Below are positions 22,947 through 35,402 of a DNA stretch of 64,000 nt, piece after piece. Source of the DNA: Papaver somniferum (Eukaryota > Streptophyta > Magnoliopsida > Ranunculales > Papaveraceae). The DNA lies in the NCBI RefSeq assembly GCF_003573695.1, contig NC_039359.1:186270813-186334812 (forward strand). Direction: 5' to 3'. The position numbers were made by a program, and so were the translations under genes. The notes below the pieces were generated by a model, which ran no database searches, was not told the DNA's origin, and saw only the letters and a program-made list of their open reading frames with translations. The first letter of the stretch is position 1, and every line of letters begins with the position of its first letter.

Positions 22947-24027
22947 CTTGTTTTTAGGGTTTTAGATTTATTTTATTTTATTTTTTTTATTTTTTTTTGT
23001 TTTTATTATTTTTGTCCTTTTTTATGTTTTTGGGTATTTATCTTGTGTCTACAGGTTCTGGATCATAAAGAAAATTGAGCCAAGGAGTTTGGTGATTTCA
23101 TAAAGACTTGGAGCTAAAGATTAAAGCAAAAAGAACAGAAAAGAAGACAATTTTATTTTAGACAATTTTAGTTTAGGGTTTGTTTATTTTATTTTAAATA
23201 CAAAAAAACCGTATTAGGGTTTATTATTTTTGTAATTTTTCTTTATTTTTTGGACTTTTGGACTTTGGGACTTTTTTTTATTACCCTACGGAAGGGTACT
23301 TTAAATATAAACTGTTTGCAGAGAAGGATGACAATTACGATATTGTCTCTGCACCTTGGGTTCGTACACTAGACATCGGAGTCAGTGGCCCGAATCAACT
23401 ACAACCGATTCATCCCCCGTCTGGAACGGGAGGTAAGATTTTAAACACTCGCGAATCCCCTGTCAGCGAGTTACTGGACTCCTTCGTATGCATATATGTT
23501 GAGGACTGAATATGAACATTTATTTTTCTAGTAAAGGTCAAGGCCTGGCCATACAAGATAAGGGTTCGGATTTCATCGCCGTTCTCTTCTTGCCCGCTTT
23601 AGGAACACGTAACCTACGCGAACCTAAGCCTAAAATTTTGACTAGAACGAGACCGATAGGGTAACGATCTTAACAGGAAAGTCATTCGAAAAATATTGGT
23701 TACTATTTTAAGCATACTTCGAAGTTCTTGACGGTTTCTGTAAGTTGAATGCGTGACTGCGCCGCCTTGTAATACCGGTGAGGCCTTGGGTATCAAAGCT
23801 CCACCGATCTTCCCTCGCCTATATGCAACTTACGTTAACTCGGATTGATTCCAGAGGGGTTTGCTTAAATTGTAACGAATTCCCATTCGAAGGATTAGAA
23901 GATGGTCTAGAAACAATCTAAGTGGAGCCATCATGCTATTTGTTTGCTAGAAATCAATAGGTTTGATTTGGTTGAGTCGGCCTTGATCTGTGTTTGCTTA
24001 ACCTTCCAATTTAGAAAATTTTATTGT
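22947..24027 (+). other. E1 untranslated leader
   Basis: About 1.1 kb without a convincing gene. Blocks are shared with E2: the hairpin CCCTACGGAAGGGT (23284 region), the stretch CGGGAGGTAAG with a splice-donor-like GGTAAG, CACTCGCGAATC, and TTGGGTATCAAAGCTCC. The conserved blocks may be packaging, splicing or translation signals. Confidence 0.6.
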
Positions 24028-24849
24028 ATGCCTGAACGTAAAAGATACGCACTAGGTAGATTTGTTAAAGAGAAACCTAGTAGTTCGAAGCATCTCGATT
24101 ACCTTAATCTAGAAAGTCCGGCTTTTGAAGAGTATGTTTTTGAACGTTCTTTGACTGAGAAGAGAATCCTTGTTGCTCCGATAGCGCCAGAAATGGAAAC
24201 TTTGAAAGCTTTGTTGAATCCAACTAGGACTACCCGTCCTTCGTGTATTAATTTAGCTGAAATGGAGGCACCCTATGAACTGAAACCTGGGACCTTACAG
24301 ATGCTCCTAATCTTTTTAGGGAAAGAAAATGAAAAACCTTATTACCATGTTAGGGAATTTGAGGAAATTTGTAGTAATCTAAGAATTAGAGGCTTAGACG
24401 ATGATGCTTTGAAATTTAGGTTATTCTCATTTTCCCTGAAAGATAAGTCCAAGTCGTGGCTGTATAGTTTGGACTCCGAGTCAATTGAGACATATGAACA
24501 ACTTACATATGCCTTTTTCAATAAGTTCTTCCCTAGTCATAAAACATCGTCTATTAGGACGCAAATATGCACATTTTCACAACAAGGGGGAGAATCTTTA
24601 TATAGGTATTTGGAAAGGTTCAATGATTTATTATCACAGTGTCCTCATCATGGTTTAGAAAAGGTTAGGCTAGTTCAGATCCTTTATGAGGGTTTAGATT
24701 ATTCCACAACGACCATGGTTGAGTCTCTATGCACTGGTGGATTTGAAAACCAAACTGTTGATGCGGCGATGGAATTTTTTAATGAAATTGCCGAAAAAAC
24801 CCAGCAATGGGAAAATAGTAGCACCCCAGAAAACAATTCTTTTAAGTAG
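24028..24849 (+). pseudogene. E1 gag, first part
   Basis: Chosen start is ATG 24028 (MPERKRYALGRF), because E2 starts at the matching place (MPKVIKER..LGRL at 47512); the open frame further upstream is leader. The retrotransposon gag domain covers about residues 80-230: FLGKENEKPYYHVREFEEI, KSWLYSLDSESIETY and the GESLYRYLERFNDLLSQCPHHG block. A frameshift near 24800-24845 causes the early stop (NNSFK) at 24849; E2 reads through here. Gag forms the particle core. Confidence 0.8.
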
Positions 24850-26251
24850 AGGAAACTTTAATAGGGTAGAAGGAGGCTATGAATCAGATGCCAAAATTGT
24901 TGCTATAGCAAAAAGGTTAGAAGCCTTAGAAGTGGGCCAAACTAGTGGTAGAGTGGAACCTTTTTGGGAAGGCCAGAATATTGAAGAGCAGGCCAATGCT
25001 CTTTATAATAACACTAGATTTGATAACCGTCAAAAGATTGACCCATATTCAGAAACCTATAATCCTGGTTGGAGAAACCATCCGAACCTTTCGTGGTCTA
25101 AGGTCCAAAGTCAAGGTCAGTTTAGTAATTCTAATGCTCCCCCAGGTTTTGGTTATACTAAGAATCCTTCAGGACTAGTTCAGTTTCAGAATCAGTCAGA
25201 TAAGAAAATCCTAAGTTTAGAGGAATCTCTCGCCTTGTTAACTCAGCAAACTGCAAAATTCCAGTTATCCGTAGAACAGAGTCTACAAGCTAGTAACAGG
25301 ATAGGACAAGAAAATAGTCAGGCTATTTCCGAGTTAAAAACCCAGGTTGGTCTGATAAGTGATTCTTTGAGAGAAAAAGGTAAGTTTCCTAGTCAAACAC
25401 AACCCAACCCTAGAGGAGTTCATGAATTAGGTGCAAAACCATCGAATCAATTGAATGTTGTTAGAACCCTTAGAAGTGGTAGAGTTGTAGACAATAAGGT
25501 AACCATGCCCGATAGTGAACATACTGTAGTTCACCCCTCAGGATCTCACCTCTCAGGACCAGTAGCTGAAGAGACTGATAAAGTTTCTGATGATGTGAAT
25601 TCGGTTCCTGAAAGGTCTGATTTTAGGCCTAGAGCCCCATTTCCTCAGCTATTAGTACCAACAAAGAAGGAATCGAACTTTAATGACATAGTGGAGGTTT
25701 TTAAGCAAGTTACCATAAACCTTCCCTTATTAGATGCAATTAGGCAAATTCCTGCTTATGCCAAGTTCCTTAAGGATATGTGTACGCGAAAGCGAAAACT
25801 TAGCGTCCATAAGAAAGCCTTTTTAGCTAGTCACGTAAGTTCAATCATTCAGAACACCACAACTCCAAAGTACAAAGACCCAGGTTCTCCTACCATTGCT
25901 TGCACAATAGGTAACTTCCGGGTAGAAAAAGCTTTACTTGACTTAGGAGCCAGTGTGAACTTACTGCCATTCCATGTATACTTACAGCTAGGACTTGGTG
26001 AAATGAAACCTACTCAGATGACACTGCAGTTAGCTGATAGGTCTGTTAAAATCCCTCGAGGTGTTATCGAGGATGTTCTTATTGAGGTCGACAAGTTTAT
26101 TTATCCAGTGGATTTCGTGGTCCTAGATACCCAACCTGTCCCTGACCCAGAGAACCAGATACCTGTGATTTTAGGTCGCCCATTTTTAGCTACGTCTAAT
26201 GCGATCATTAACTGTCGAAATGGTGTGATGAGTTTATCTTTTGGAATATGA
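24850..26251 (+). pseudogene. E1 gag C-terminus and aspartic protease
   Basis: Second frame of the polyprotein. It holds the YNPGWRNHPN block of Athila gag, a low-complexity linker, then RAPFPQLL and the protease with DLGASVNLLP (25940-25969) and VILGRPFLATSNA. The catalytic D-x-G-A is intact here, unlike E2. A one-base deletion near 26248 (GGAATATG where E2 has GGTAATATG) ends this frame. Confidence 0.8.
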
Positions 26252-27909
26252 CTATGGAGATGAACATTTTTAATGTCAGTAAGCAACCTCATGAGCTAGA
26301 TGACACATGTGTTGAGGAGGTGAACATGATAGAAGCCTTAGTTCAGGAGTCATTACCAAACATCTTGTCTGAAGACCCATTAGAAAGTTGTCTATCCCAT
26401 TTTGGTTTAGATTTTGACGACGATAGCACTATTGAACAGGTGAATGCTCTATTAGATTCTACCCCTGTGTTAGACACTGATAGATGGAAAGCTAGGTTCG
26501 AACCGTTACCAGTTTCTGAGACTACCCTAATTCCTTCTTTAGAAGAGCCCCCAAAGTTGGACCTTAAACCACCCGATACTCTAAAGTATGTGTTTTTAGG
26601 CCCATCTGAGACTTTACCTGTGATTGTAGCTTCCAATTTGGATAGTGATCAGGAAAGTAGGCTAGTAAATGTACTTCAAGACAATAAGGAAGCTTTAGGG
26701 TGGACTATAGCAGACATTAAGGGTATAAGTCCTACTGTGTGTATGCATCAGATTCATTTAGAGGAAGACTCCAAACCTTCTAGGGAGATGCAACGTCGAC
26801 TGAACCCTAACATGAAAGAGGTAGTTCGAAAAGAGGTGCTTAAGTTGTTAGATGCGGGTATTATTTACCCAATTTCAGACAGTAAGTGGGTCAGCCCTGT
26901 TCAGGTTGTCCCCAAGAAATCAGGTATCACTGTAGTCCAGAATGATAATAATGAATTAATCCCAACCCGAGTGACCACGGGATGGCGTGTGTGTATTGAC
27001 TATAGGAAATTGAACAAGGTCACAAGGAAGGATCACTTTCCCCTTCCTTTTATCGACCAAATGCTAGAGCGATTAGCTGGACATAGTCACTATTGCTTCT
27101 TAGATGGCTACTCCGGTTATAATCAGATCGTTATTGCCCCAGAAGACCAAGAGAAAACCACTTTTACCTGTCCCTTTGGTACCTTTGCGTATAGACGCAT
27201 GCCTTTCGGGCTATGTAATGCCCCTGCAACTTTTCAGCGTTGTATGATGAGCATATTTTCTGATATGGTAGAACGGTTCTTAGAGGTCTTTATGGATGAT
27301 TTTTCAGTGTTTGGTTCATCTTTCGATGAGTGCTTGCATCATTTGACATTAGTGTTGACTAGGTGTAAGGAAAAAAATTTAGTGCTTAATTGGGAAAAAT
27401 GCCATTTCATGGTTAAATCAGGAATTGTATTAGGGCACATCGTCTCTTCAAAGGGTATAGAGGTAGACAAAGCCAAAGTTGACCTTATTAAGACTTTACA
27501 GGTCCCAAAAACCGTAAAAGATATTAGGTCATTCCTAGGGCATGCAGGTTTTTACCGTCGATTCATTAAGGATTTTAGCTTGATTTCTAGACCTCTTTGC
27601 AATTTGCTTGCAAAAGATGTTAAGTTTGTCTTTGATGATGCTTGTTTAGAGGCTTTTGAGAAGCTTAAAACTTTACTCACTACTGCCCTGATAGTCCAGG
27701 CACCTAACTGGAACCTACCCTTTGAGATTATGTGTGATTCTTCAGATTATGCTATAGGCGTCGTTTTAGGACAACGAGAAAACAAATTACTTCATGTGAT
27801 TTATTATGCTAGCAAAACTCTGAATGATGCCCAAATGAACTACACAACTACCGAGAAGGAACTTTTAGCATCGTGTTTGCCTTGGATAAGTTTAGGTCCT
27901 ACCTATTAG
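26248..27909 (+). pseudogene. E1 reverse transcriptase and RNase H start
   Basis: Third frame. RT motifs in order: [61 protein letters not shown] and FMDDFSVFG (27289-27300; both Asp present). GHIVSSKGIEVD, FLGHAGFYRRFIKDFS and the RNase H start MCDSSDYAIGVVLGQ follow. A one-base deletion near 27870 (TTAGCATCGTG versus TTAGCTATTGTG in E2) throws it out of frame in RNase H, giving the stop at 27909. Confidence 0.85.
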
Positions 27910-28418
27910 GTTCTAAGATCATAATCTATACAGATCATGCTGCTTTGAAATACCTTTTATCTAAGAAGGATACCAAACCTAGATTGATTAGATGGATCCT
28001 ATTGTTACAGGAATTTTCCCCAGACATTAGAGACAAAAAGGGTGCAGAAAATGTAGTAGCAGATCACTTGTCTAGGCTAGTTGTTAGTTCCCCTAGTGAT
28101 TCCCTTCCTATAAGGGATAGCTTTCCTGATGAACAATTGTTCTCTGTTTCCCAATCACCTTGGTATGCAAATATAGTGAATTATCTTGTTACTGGTCGAA
28201 CCCCTCAACATTGGGGTAAGCAAGATCGTTCTAGGTTTTTAGCCGAGGTTAACCATTTCTTTTGGGACGATCCTTATCTGTTTAAGTATTTTCCGGACCA
28301 GATTATTAGGAGATGTGTATCTGAGAGTGACCAGTCTAGTATTATCTCCTTTTGTCATGAACATGCATGTGGGGGTCATTTTAGTACTAAGAAGACTGTT
28401 GCTAAGATTTTGCAGTGA
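27873..28418 (+). pseudogene. E1 RNase H end and integrase zinc finger
   Basis: The frame resumes with [24 protein letters not shown] and the [23 protein letters not shown] end of RNase H. It then enters the integrase HHCC finger (HEHACGGHF). The next codon change, TGT to TGA at 28416-28418 (E2 has Cys), ends the frame inside the finger. Confidence 0.8.
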
Positions 28419-29417
28419 GGATTTTACTGGCCTTCGTTGTTTAAAGATTCCCATAGTCATTGTGTTTCTTGTGAGCGTTGCCAGAAGTTAGGAACCATTT
28501 CCCGTAGAAATATGATGCCTTTGAACCCTATTTTAGTGATTTAGGTCTTTCATGTGTGGGGCATTGATTTTATGGGTCTATTTCCTATTTCGTTTGGTTA
28601 TCTTTACATACTTGTCGCTGTAGACTATGTGTCTAAGTGGGTTGAGGCGGTTCCGTGTAGAAAGAATGACCACAGGGTCGTAGTCCATTTTTTGAAAGAG
28701 AATATACTTACACGTTTTGGTACGCCGCGAGCTATAATTAGTGATGGAGGTTCACACTTTTGTAATAGACCGTTTTCTCTTTTAATGAAACAATACGGTA
28801 TTACCCATAAAGTAGCAACCCCATATCACCCTCATACTAATGGTCAGGTAGAGGTTTCCAATAGGGAAATTAAACGTATTCTAGAGAAAACAGTTAATCC
28901 AAATAGGAAAGACTGGTCGTCGAGGCTTACTGATGCCTTATGGGCTATCCGTACTGCGTTTAAGACACCTATTGGAATGTCACCTTATCGTTTAGTGTTT
29001 GTCAAGGCATGTCACCTGCCTGTTGAGTTAGAGCATCGAGCATATTGGGCTATTAAGAACTTAAACTTTTCACTTGACAAGGCAGGAGCTCAAAGAAAGC
29101 TCCAGCTCAATGAGTTGGACGAGATTCGTAGAGATGCATACGATAGTGCTAAGGAGTATAAGAACAAAATGAAACTTGGTCAAAAAGTTCTTCTGTATGA
29201 CACTCGTTTGCATTTATTCCCCGGGAAGTTGCGCTCTCGGTGGACCGGTCCTTTTGTGGTCCGTACTGTTTTTCCTCATGGCGCTATTGAGATTGAGACA
29301 CCAGATGGTAGTAGTTCTTCGAAGGTTAACGGTCAGCGATTGAAGCCCTTTTTAAAGCCTTTTCCTACAGGTGATGTTGAGGAGGTCCCTCTGGAGGACC
29401 CTGTTTACCTTGATTGA
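28419..29417 (+). pseudogene. E1 integrase core and C-terminus
   Basis: Same frame as before after two nonsense codons (28416 and TAG at 28542-28544, where E2 has GAG). The core has [30 protein letters not shown] and [17 protein letters not shown], carrying the D, D and E residues. The C-terminal part ([31 protein letters not shown]) ends at 29417. About 39 bp encoding a VHDRNIL-type stretch, present in E2, is missing after MKL. Confidence 0.85.
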
Positions 29418-30629
29418 CCATCGAGGCGATTTTGTATGTTGTATAATATTTTTGTAGGTTTTTGGTTATACTTCACCCAGGTACTATCTTTCCGACTTCT
29501 CTCTTTACTATTTCCTCATGTTACTTATATTTTTGGTACTGTTCTTTGATTAGAAACATTGAGGACAATGTTAGATTTAAGTTTGGGGGTGGGGTAGAAC
29601 TTTTTGTTACCTTTTCGTTGCAATAAATAAACTCCAGAGCCTAGAAATTTATCCCTATTAAGGATGGCACTAACCAATCTAAGTGGATGGAAGCATTTTG
29701 GTTGTAGGAGTTGAGGAACCAATCTGACTAGATGGAAACATCTAAAGAGTCTATTCATAAAAGCACAGAGCTCAGGTGTTAGAAATAACATGATAGTTTC
29801 ACCATATCTCGTTGAGTCCTTTTCACTTCTGTTTTTATTTTGTTTTGGTTTTAAACTATGTTTCTCTAAGTGATTAGGTGGGGCTCACGATTCAAGTTGT
29901 CACCAATGCTAGGGTGAATTAGAGTGATTGAGATACAAAAAAAAAAAAAAGAGACCAGACCATCAGACCAACTGGAATAAATTCAATAAAGTCGACCACT
30001 GGAACCCTTGTATATGCCAATTGTGTTGACCTAGAGTTAGGATTATCAATCATTGGTTCCCTTATATATGCCAGTGTGTTGATATTACTCAGACTAGTAT
30101 CTCAGTCCATTAGGATAGGTTCATTTTGGCGGAGGCCTTCAGACAGATATGAGAAACACCGTTCACCTAGTAAACATCAAAACCATCTATGTTTTTCTAT
30201 ATCCATCTTCTTGATCTATCCATGTGATTAGTTTTGACTGCGGATATTGATGTCCATAGTGCGACTATCTGAGTAGAGCTCTGTCACTTCATATGAATTT
30301 TAGTATGCTTGAGTGCAAACTCGTGTACAACAATTGGAATTTCGCATCAGGGTACTTCCTCCTGTAGTCAATAAGTATGCCAACCAATGAGATTCTTTAG
30401 TGCCTTCCAAGGTTCTGTATAGATAGCTAGGGTCTGGAGTATAAAGGTTTTGTGGGTATACCTCTGGTAAGCCCTCCGGAGACAACACTCCGCCACTAGG
30501 GACACCTAGGGGTTTAAAGGCTTATTGCATACGCTAAATGCAACCGACGATGCCTGCGACAATGAGTTAGGATTTTATTTCTATTTTATTTTTGCTCGAG
30601 GACTAGCAAATAATAGGTTTGGGGGTATT
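29418..30629 (+). other. E1 3' noncoding region and polypurine tract
   Basis: No env-like gene. It contains ACATTGAGGACAATGTTAG, repeated in E0 and E2, the AACCAATCTAAGTGGATGG block shared with E0, and the terminal tract GTTTGGGGGTATT before the LTR. Confidence 0.65.
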
Positions 30630-31063
30630 TGATAGACACATTTTTGTGTCCGATTTTTCTCGATTCTATATATTGTTAGGGATCATTTTTGTACTTATTA
30701 TGGTGTTTTATTTATTTGTAGGTATTTTTGGCTAATAAACATTTTTGGAAAAAATTGGCTCGAAAAGTTGTCGGAAAGCACCCGGAGGACATTTGCTATT
30801 GGGACTCGCTTTGGATAAGGGGTAACCTAATTACTAAGGGAATCCCATTTCCATGAAGTTACTAATCGCACCCCTACTCTGGATAAGGGGCAACCATCTT
30901 TAACATTCAAAAACCAGGATTTTGGCGGGAAAAAAGTGCAGTTAAAGAACAGTTTTGGCAATCGTGATTTGGAGGAGTTTGAGGTCGATTAAACCTCTGA
31001 TTTTCATAGGATAGACTCCTTATGGGTCTAGGAATTTGATATGGGTGTTTAAATCGATTAGAC
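30630..31063 (+). repeat. E1 3' LTR, truncated
   Basis: Only the first 434 bp remain, matching the first 434 bp of the 5' LTR. It breaks off after CGATTAGAC and joins directly to TGGATATGTTG from inside a Copia LTR. The missing 1.1 kb and any right-hand target duplication were lost in a deletion. Confidence 0.85.
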
Positions 31064-31467
31064 TGGATATGTTGTAAAACAATGTGGGTGGAGCGGGTGG
31101 GGGGAAAAATACATGTTTCGACCCATTCCCATGCGCGTATACCATGCACCAAGTTCCTCTTCTACTCGTATTTATTTTTGGCGAATTTTTCTTTAGGAAA
31201 TTAATTCCAAAAATATTTTCTTAAGAGTTTTATTTGTGGGAAATTCCTTTTACGAGTTTTACTTGTTTTTGAAGAAAACCAAAGCCTAACTTGATTTGCA
31301 AGTATCTCATCCTATAAATATGACTCGAAATTTTGTTTTCAAAACATACAAGAAGCGACTATCTCTAGGTCTACTTTTCTTCTTCTTCTTCTTGTTTTTT
31401 GATACGGTTCTTTATATTTATTGTTTGGTACATCTGACGTTTCTTCTATTGTTGCAAGATTCCAACA
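31064..31467 (+). repeat. Copia array LTR 3, 5'-truncated
   Basis: Begins inside the LTR (its first 177 bp or so are missing) and ends TCCAACA. It is the 5' LTR of unit C and the remnant of the LTR shared by B and C. Confidence 0.85.
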
Positions 31468-31496
31468 ATCTTAACACATTAGTATTCCTTGTAACA

Positions 31497-34400
31497 ATGG
31501 GCAAGAACGACGTTGAAAGACCACAAAAGTTTAACGGAAAGGATTTCGAGAGAGGTCAATCCAAGATGCTATTTTATCTAAGCCATCATGAACTGGATTA
31601 TGTACTTGTTCCATATGATGAATTGATGAATGCTGAAGGTTTAACTGAGGAGGCGATCGAGTATAACAAGAGGTGTAATTTTCTGGCGAAAAATCATATC
31701 ATGAATGGTTTGGAAGATGCGATGTATGATTTTTACAATGCTAAAGAAAATTTCAGTGCTTATGATTTGTGGACCGCGTTGGAAGCAAAGTATCAAGCGG
31801 AGACTGCAGGGAGCAAGAAATTTCTAGTGGCGAAGTTTATGGACTTCAAGATGACGAATGATAAGCATGTTTTTGATAAATTCCTCGAATTTCAACAGAT
31901 CATTAATGAGATTCTTGCTGAAGGTATGGTCATTGATGAGACGTTTCAAGTATCTACGGTAATTGAGAAGTTACCATCTTCTTGGTCTGGGTACAAGAAA
32001 AAGCTAAGACATGAAACTGGCGAGATCAACATGGTTGAATTGGGAAAGAAAATTCAAGTGGAAGAGATGTTGTGCACCAAGGACAAGAACGTGTCTTCTG
32101 CAAGGGACTTGAGTAACAAAGCTCATATGACTGAACACAGATCTTCCAAAGTTGGAAAAGGTGAGAGTAACAATCGTAACTCTAAGAGTGGTCCTCCCAA
32201 GAAAGGTATGTTTCGAATACCATAATCTAGCATTACTAAAATTAAGGGTGCTTGTTATGCGTGTGGAGTTACTGGCCATATGGCAATTCACTGTAGACAT
32301 CGTAAGGACAAGAAGGATAATGCTAACTTGGTTGAAAAGAACAAGGACGAGTTTTATGCTGCAGTGTCTGAAGTTAATTTGGTGACCAATGTGATGGACT
32401 GGTGGGTAGACTCTGGAACTACCAAGCATGTTTGTGGGAACAGAGACCTGTTCACCTCCTACCAGAGGGTAGGGGAAGGCGAGAAACTCTTTATAGGTAA
32501 CTCATCTGCATCTGAGGTTGCAGGAAAAGGAAAAGTCGGCCTGAAGCTCACATCTGGCAAGACTCTCACATTGAACGAAGTTCTTCATGTTCCAGAAATC
32601 TGCAAAAATCTTGTTTCTTGTTCTGTTTTAGATGATAAGGGTTTTAAAGTTTCAATTGAGTCTGGAGAACTTATTGTAACTAAGGGAAATGATTATGTGG
32701 GTAAGGGTTATAAGACTGGGGGTCTTTATAAACTTAATGTAACCTGTCCTGAAGTGAAATTGAATGATTCTTCTGCTTACATGTGTGTGTCATCGAATGT
32801 TTGGCATGGTAGACTTGGTCATGTAAATTACAAATCAATGCATAAACTGGCTAGCGTAGGCTGCATACCCAAATTCACTTTAGATAAAAGTCATAAGTGT
32901 GAGATTTGCGTAGAATCTAAGCATGTTAAGAAATCATTCAGTAAGAATGTCCATAGAAACACTAAAATCTTATATTTAATCCATTCAGACCTAGTTGACA
33001 TGAAGTCAGTTCAAACTAGAGGTGGTAAGAAATGGTTTGTCACTTTTGTAGATGATTGTACGAGGTACTGTCATGTTTATTTGCTTAGAGGGAAGGACGA
33101 TGCCTTAGAAGCCTTTAAGATATATAAACGTGAATTTGAAAACCAATTGAATGCTACCATTAAAACTTTTAGGTCTGACCGTGGTGGTGAATATGAAATT
33201 CCTATTGGAAATTTTTGCGAAGAACATGGCATAATACATTAAACTACAGACCCTTATTCACCTCAATCCAATGGTGTAGCTGAACGTAAGAACCGTACCC
33301 TTAAGGATATGATGACTGCCATGTTGATTAGTTCAGGATTACCTTCGAAATTGTGGGGGAAGGCTATCCTCTCATCCAATTACATCCTGAACAGAGTACC
33401 CTTTAAAGGATCGGATAAAACTTCATATGAGTTATGTAAAGGTAGACAACCATCTTATGCTTACTTCAAAGTGTGGGGGTGCTTGGAAAAGGTGGTCATC
33501 CCTCCTCCTAAGATAAGACCCAAAACCGTTGATTGTGTTTTTATAAGGTATCATGAGCATTCTAGTGCTCATAGTTTTATGGTTGTGAGTTCTGAAATTT
33601 TTGACATGGGGTTGAATACTATCATGGAGTCTAGGGATGCTGGGTTCTTTGAGAATGTATTTCCTATGAAACGTGATTCTCGAAAGAGATGTTTAGATAA
33701 TCCCCTAGAATTTTCGTCAACCAGTCAGTCATTACCTTTAGAGAAAGATGAACCAGAAATAGAACCTAGAAGAGGTAAAAGGGTTAAAACTAAGAAAACC
33801 TATCCTGGTTGCATTACATACCTAGACGAGTATGATCCTAAGATTTATAAAGAAGCCATGACTTGTCCTGAATCTCCGTGGTGAGAAGAAGCTTCAATTA
33901 TTGAAATGGATTCCATTCGAGAAAACGGTACTTTTCAACTTGTATATTTACCTCCAGGGTCTAAGGCCATAGGTTGTAAATGGATTTTCAAGAGAAAACG
34001 TAATATAAATGGAACTATTGAAAAATACAAGGCTAGGTTGGTAGCAAAAGGCTACAAACAGATAGAAGGTATAGATCTCTTTGATACATATTCACCAGTG
34101 AGTAGAATTAGCTCCATTAGGATGTTAATTGCTATAGCTTATGTCCATAACCTAACGATACATCAGATGGATGTAAAGACGGCGTTTTTGAATGGTTAAT
34201 TAGATGAAGAAATCTATATGGAACAACCCAAAGGCTTTGTAGTTCAAGGTTGTGAAAAGAAAGTTTGTAAACTGAAGAAATCTTTGTATGGATTGAAACA
34301 AGCACCTAAAGAGTGGCATGAGAAATTTGATCACGTGATGATTTCTAGTGGTTTTAGAATTAATGAATCTGATAAGTGTGTTTATACTAAACTTGTAAAG

Positions 34401-35402
34401 GATGCCTGTGTGATTGTATGCTTGTATTTTGATGATATGCTTATACTAGGTACAAACATGGATGTTATTAATACCACTAAGAAACTGTTGAATGAGAACT
34501 TTGACATGAAAGACTTAGGCCCCGCTGATGTCATATTAGGGATGAAGATTAGAAAAAATTCTAATGGCTATAGTCTGAGTCAGTCTCATTATGTTGAATC
34601 CATACTTAAGAAATATAATCAGTTTGATTGTAAACCTGTTTGCACTCCATATGATTCTTCTTGCAAACTCATGAAGAATAAGGGTGTAGGTGTTAACCAA
34701 GTTGAATACTCGAGAGTCATAGGAAGTCTGATGTATTTGATGAATTGTACGAGACCAGACATTGCTTATGTTGTGAGTAGGTTAAGCAGGTATACTTGTA
34801 ATCCAGGGCAGAAACATTTGGATGCACTTATTAGAGTGCTAAAGTACTTGGAGTACACAATGTCCTTTTGTTTGAATTACGAAGGGTATCCGGCCGTCCT
34901 TGAGGGATTTTGCGATGCAAACTGGATAGAAAACTCAGAGGAGTCTAAGTCTACGAGTGGATATGTATTCACTCTAGCAGGTGCGTCTGTATCTTGGAAG
35001 AGTTCCAAACAGACATGTATAACTCGCTCAACAATGGAGTCGGAGTTTATTGCTTTAGATAAAGCAGTAGAGGAGGCCGAATGGCTAAGAAACTTTTTAG
35101 AAGATATTACTCTCTTGCATAGGCCTGTGCCAGCTATATCTATACATTGTGACAACAAATCTTCAATAGGTAGAGCCAAGAATAGCTTCTACAATGGAAA
35201 GTCTATACATATGCGTAGAAGACGTGATTCTTTGAAATTATTAATCTCAACAGGCGTTATTTCCATAGATTGGACAAGGTCCGAGGAGAATATCGCGAAC
35301 CCTTTGACGAAAGGTTTGTCCAAGGAGAACCCTTTGACGAAAGGTTTGTCCAAGGAGATAGTTAGTAAATCATCAAAGGGGATGGGGCTTAGGCTCGAAT
35401 AA
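31497..35402 (+). pseudogene. Copia unit C gag-pol, nonsense only
   Basis: One reading frame of 1,301 codons with no frameshift. Breaks are four nonsense codons: TAA 32223, TAA 33240, TGA 33882 (TGG to TGA) and TAA 34197. Gag covers about residues 1-250, the CCHC knuckle 253-266 and the protease D-S-G-T at 305 (other units D-S-G-A). The integrase zinc finger starts with His near 437, and its D, D, E lie near 497, 561 and 596. RT is at about 810-1050 with YFDD at 977 (V to F against the other units), and RNase H is C-terminal. A 30-bp duplication near 35310-35360 repeats [13 protein letters not shown]1-like gene order; lineage not assigned. Confidence 0.9.

Larger units (their letters stand above)
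21360..31063 (+). mobile_element. E1: Athila-type Gypsy retrotransposon, nested
   Basis: A 9.7-kb element inserted in Copia unit B: 5' LTR, tRNA-Asp-type primer site, long leader, gag, protease, RT-RNase H, integrase (the Gypsy order), a 1.2-kb 3' noncoding region, polypurine tract and a truncated 3' LTR. RT motifs ([26 protein letters not shown]) and the tRNA-Asp primer site fit the Athila lineage. No env-like frame is visible. Frameshifts and stops make it non-autonomous. The two LTRs differ at about 20 of 434 shared positions by hand count, so the insertion is not very recent. Confidence 0.85.

Noticed and set aside
23258..23509. 83-codon frame in the E1 leader
   Set aside because: The matching leader of E2 does not keep it open, so it is more likely RNA structure than protein.
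29418..30629. Env-like gene after E1 pol, as in some Athila elements
   Set aside because: No long frame, membrane segment or conserved block; the region is noncoding here.
31296..31496. Open frame upstream of the Copia gag ATG, reading a Phe/Leu-rich hydrophobic stretch
   Set aside because: It is open because the LTR is T-rich. Its only ATG overlaps the TATA box, so it would not be in the transcript. The real start is MGKND at 31497.
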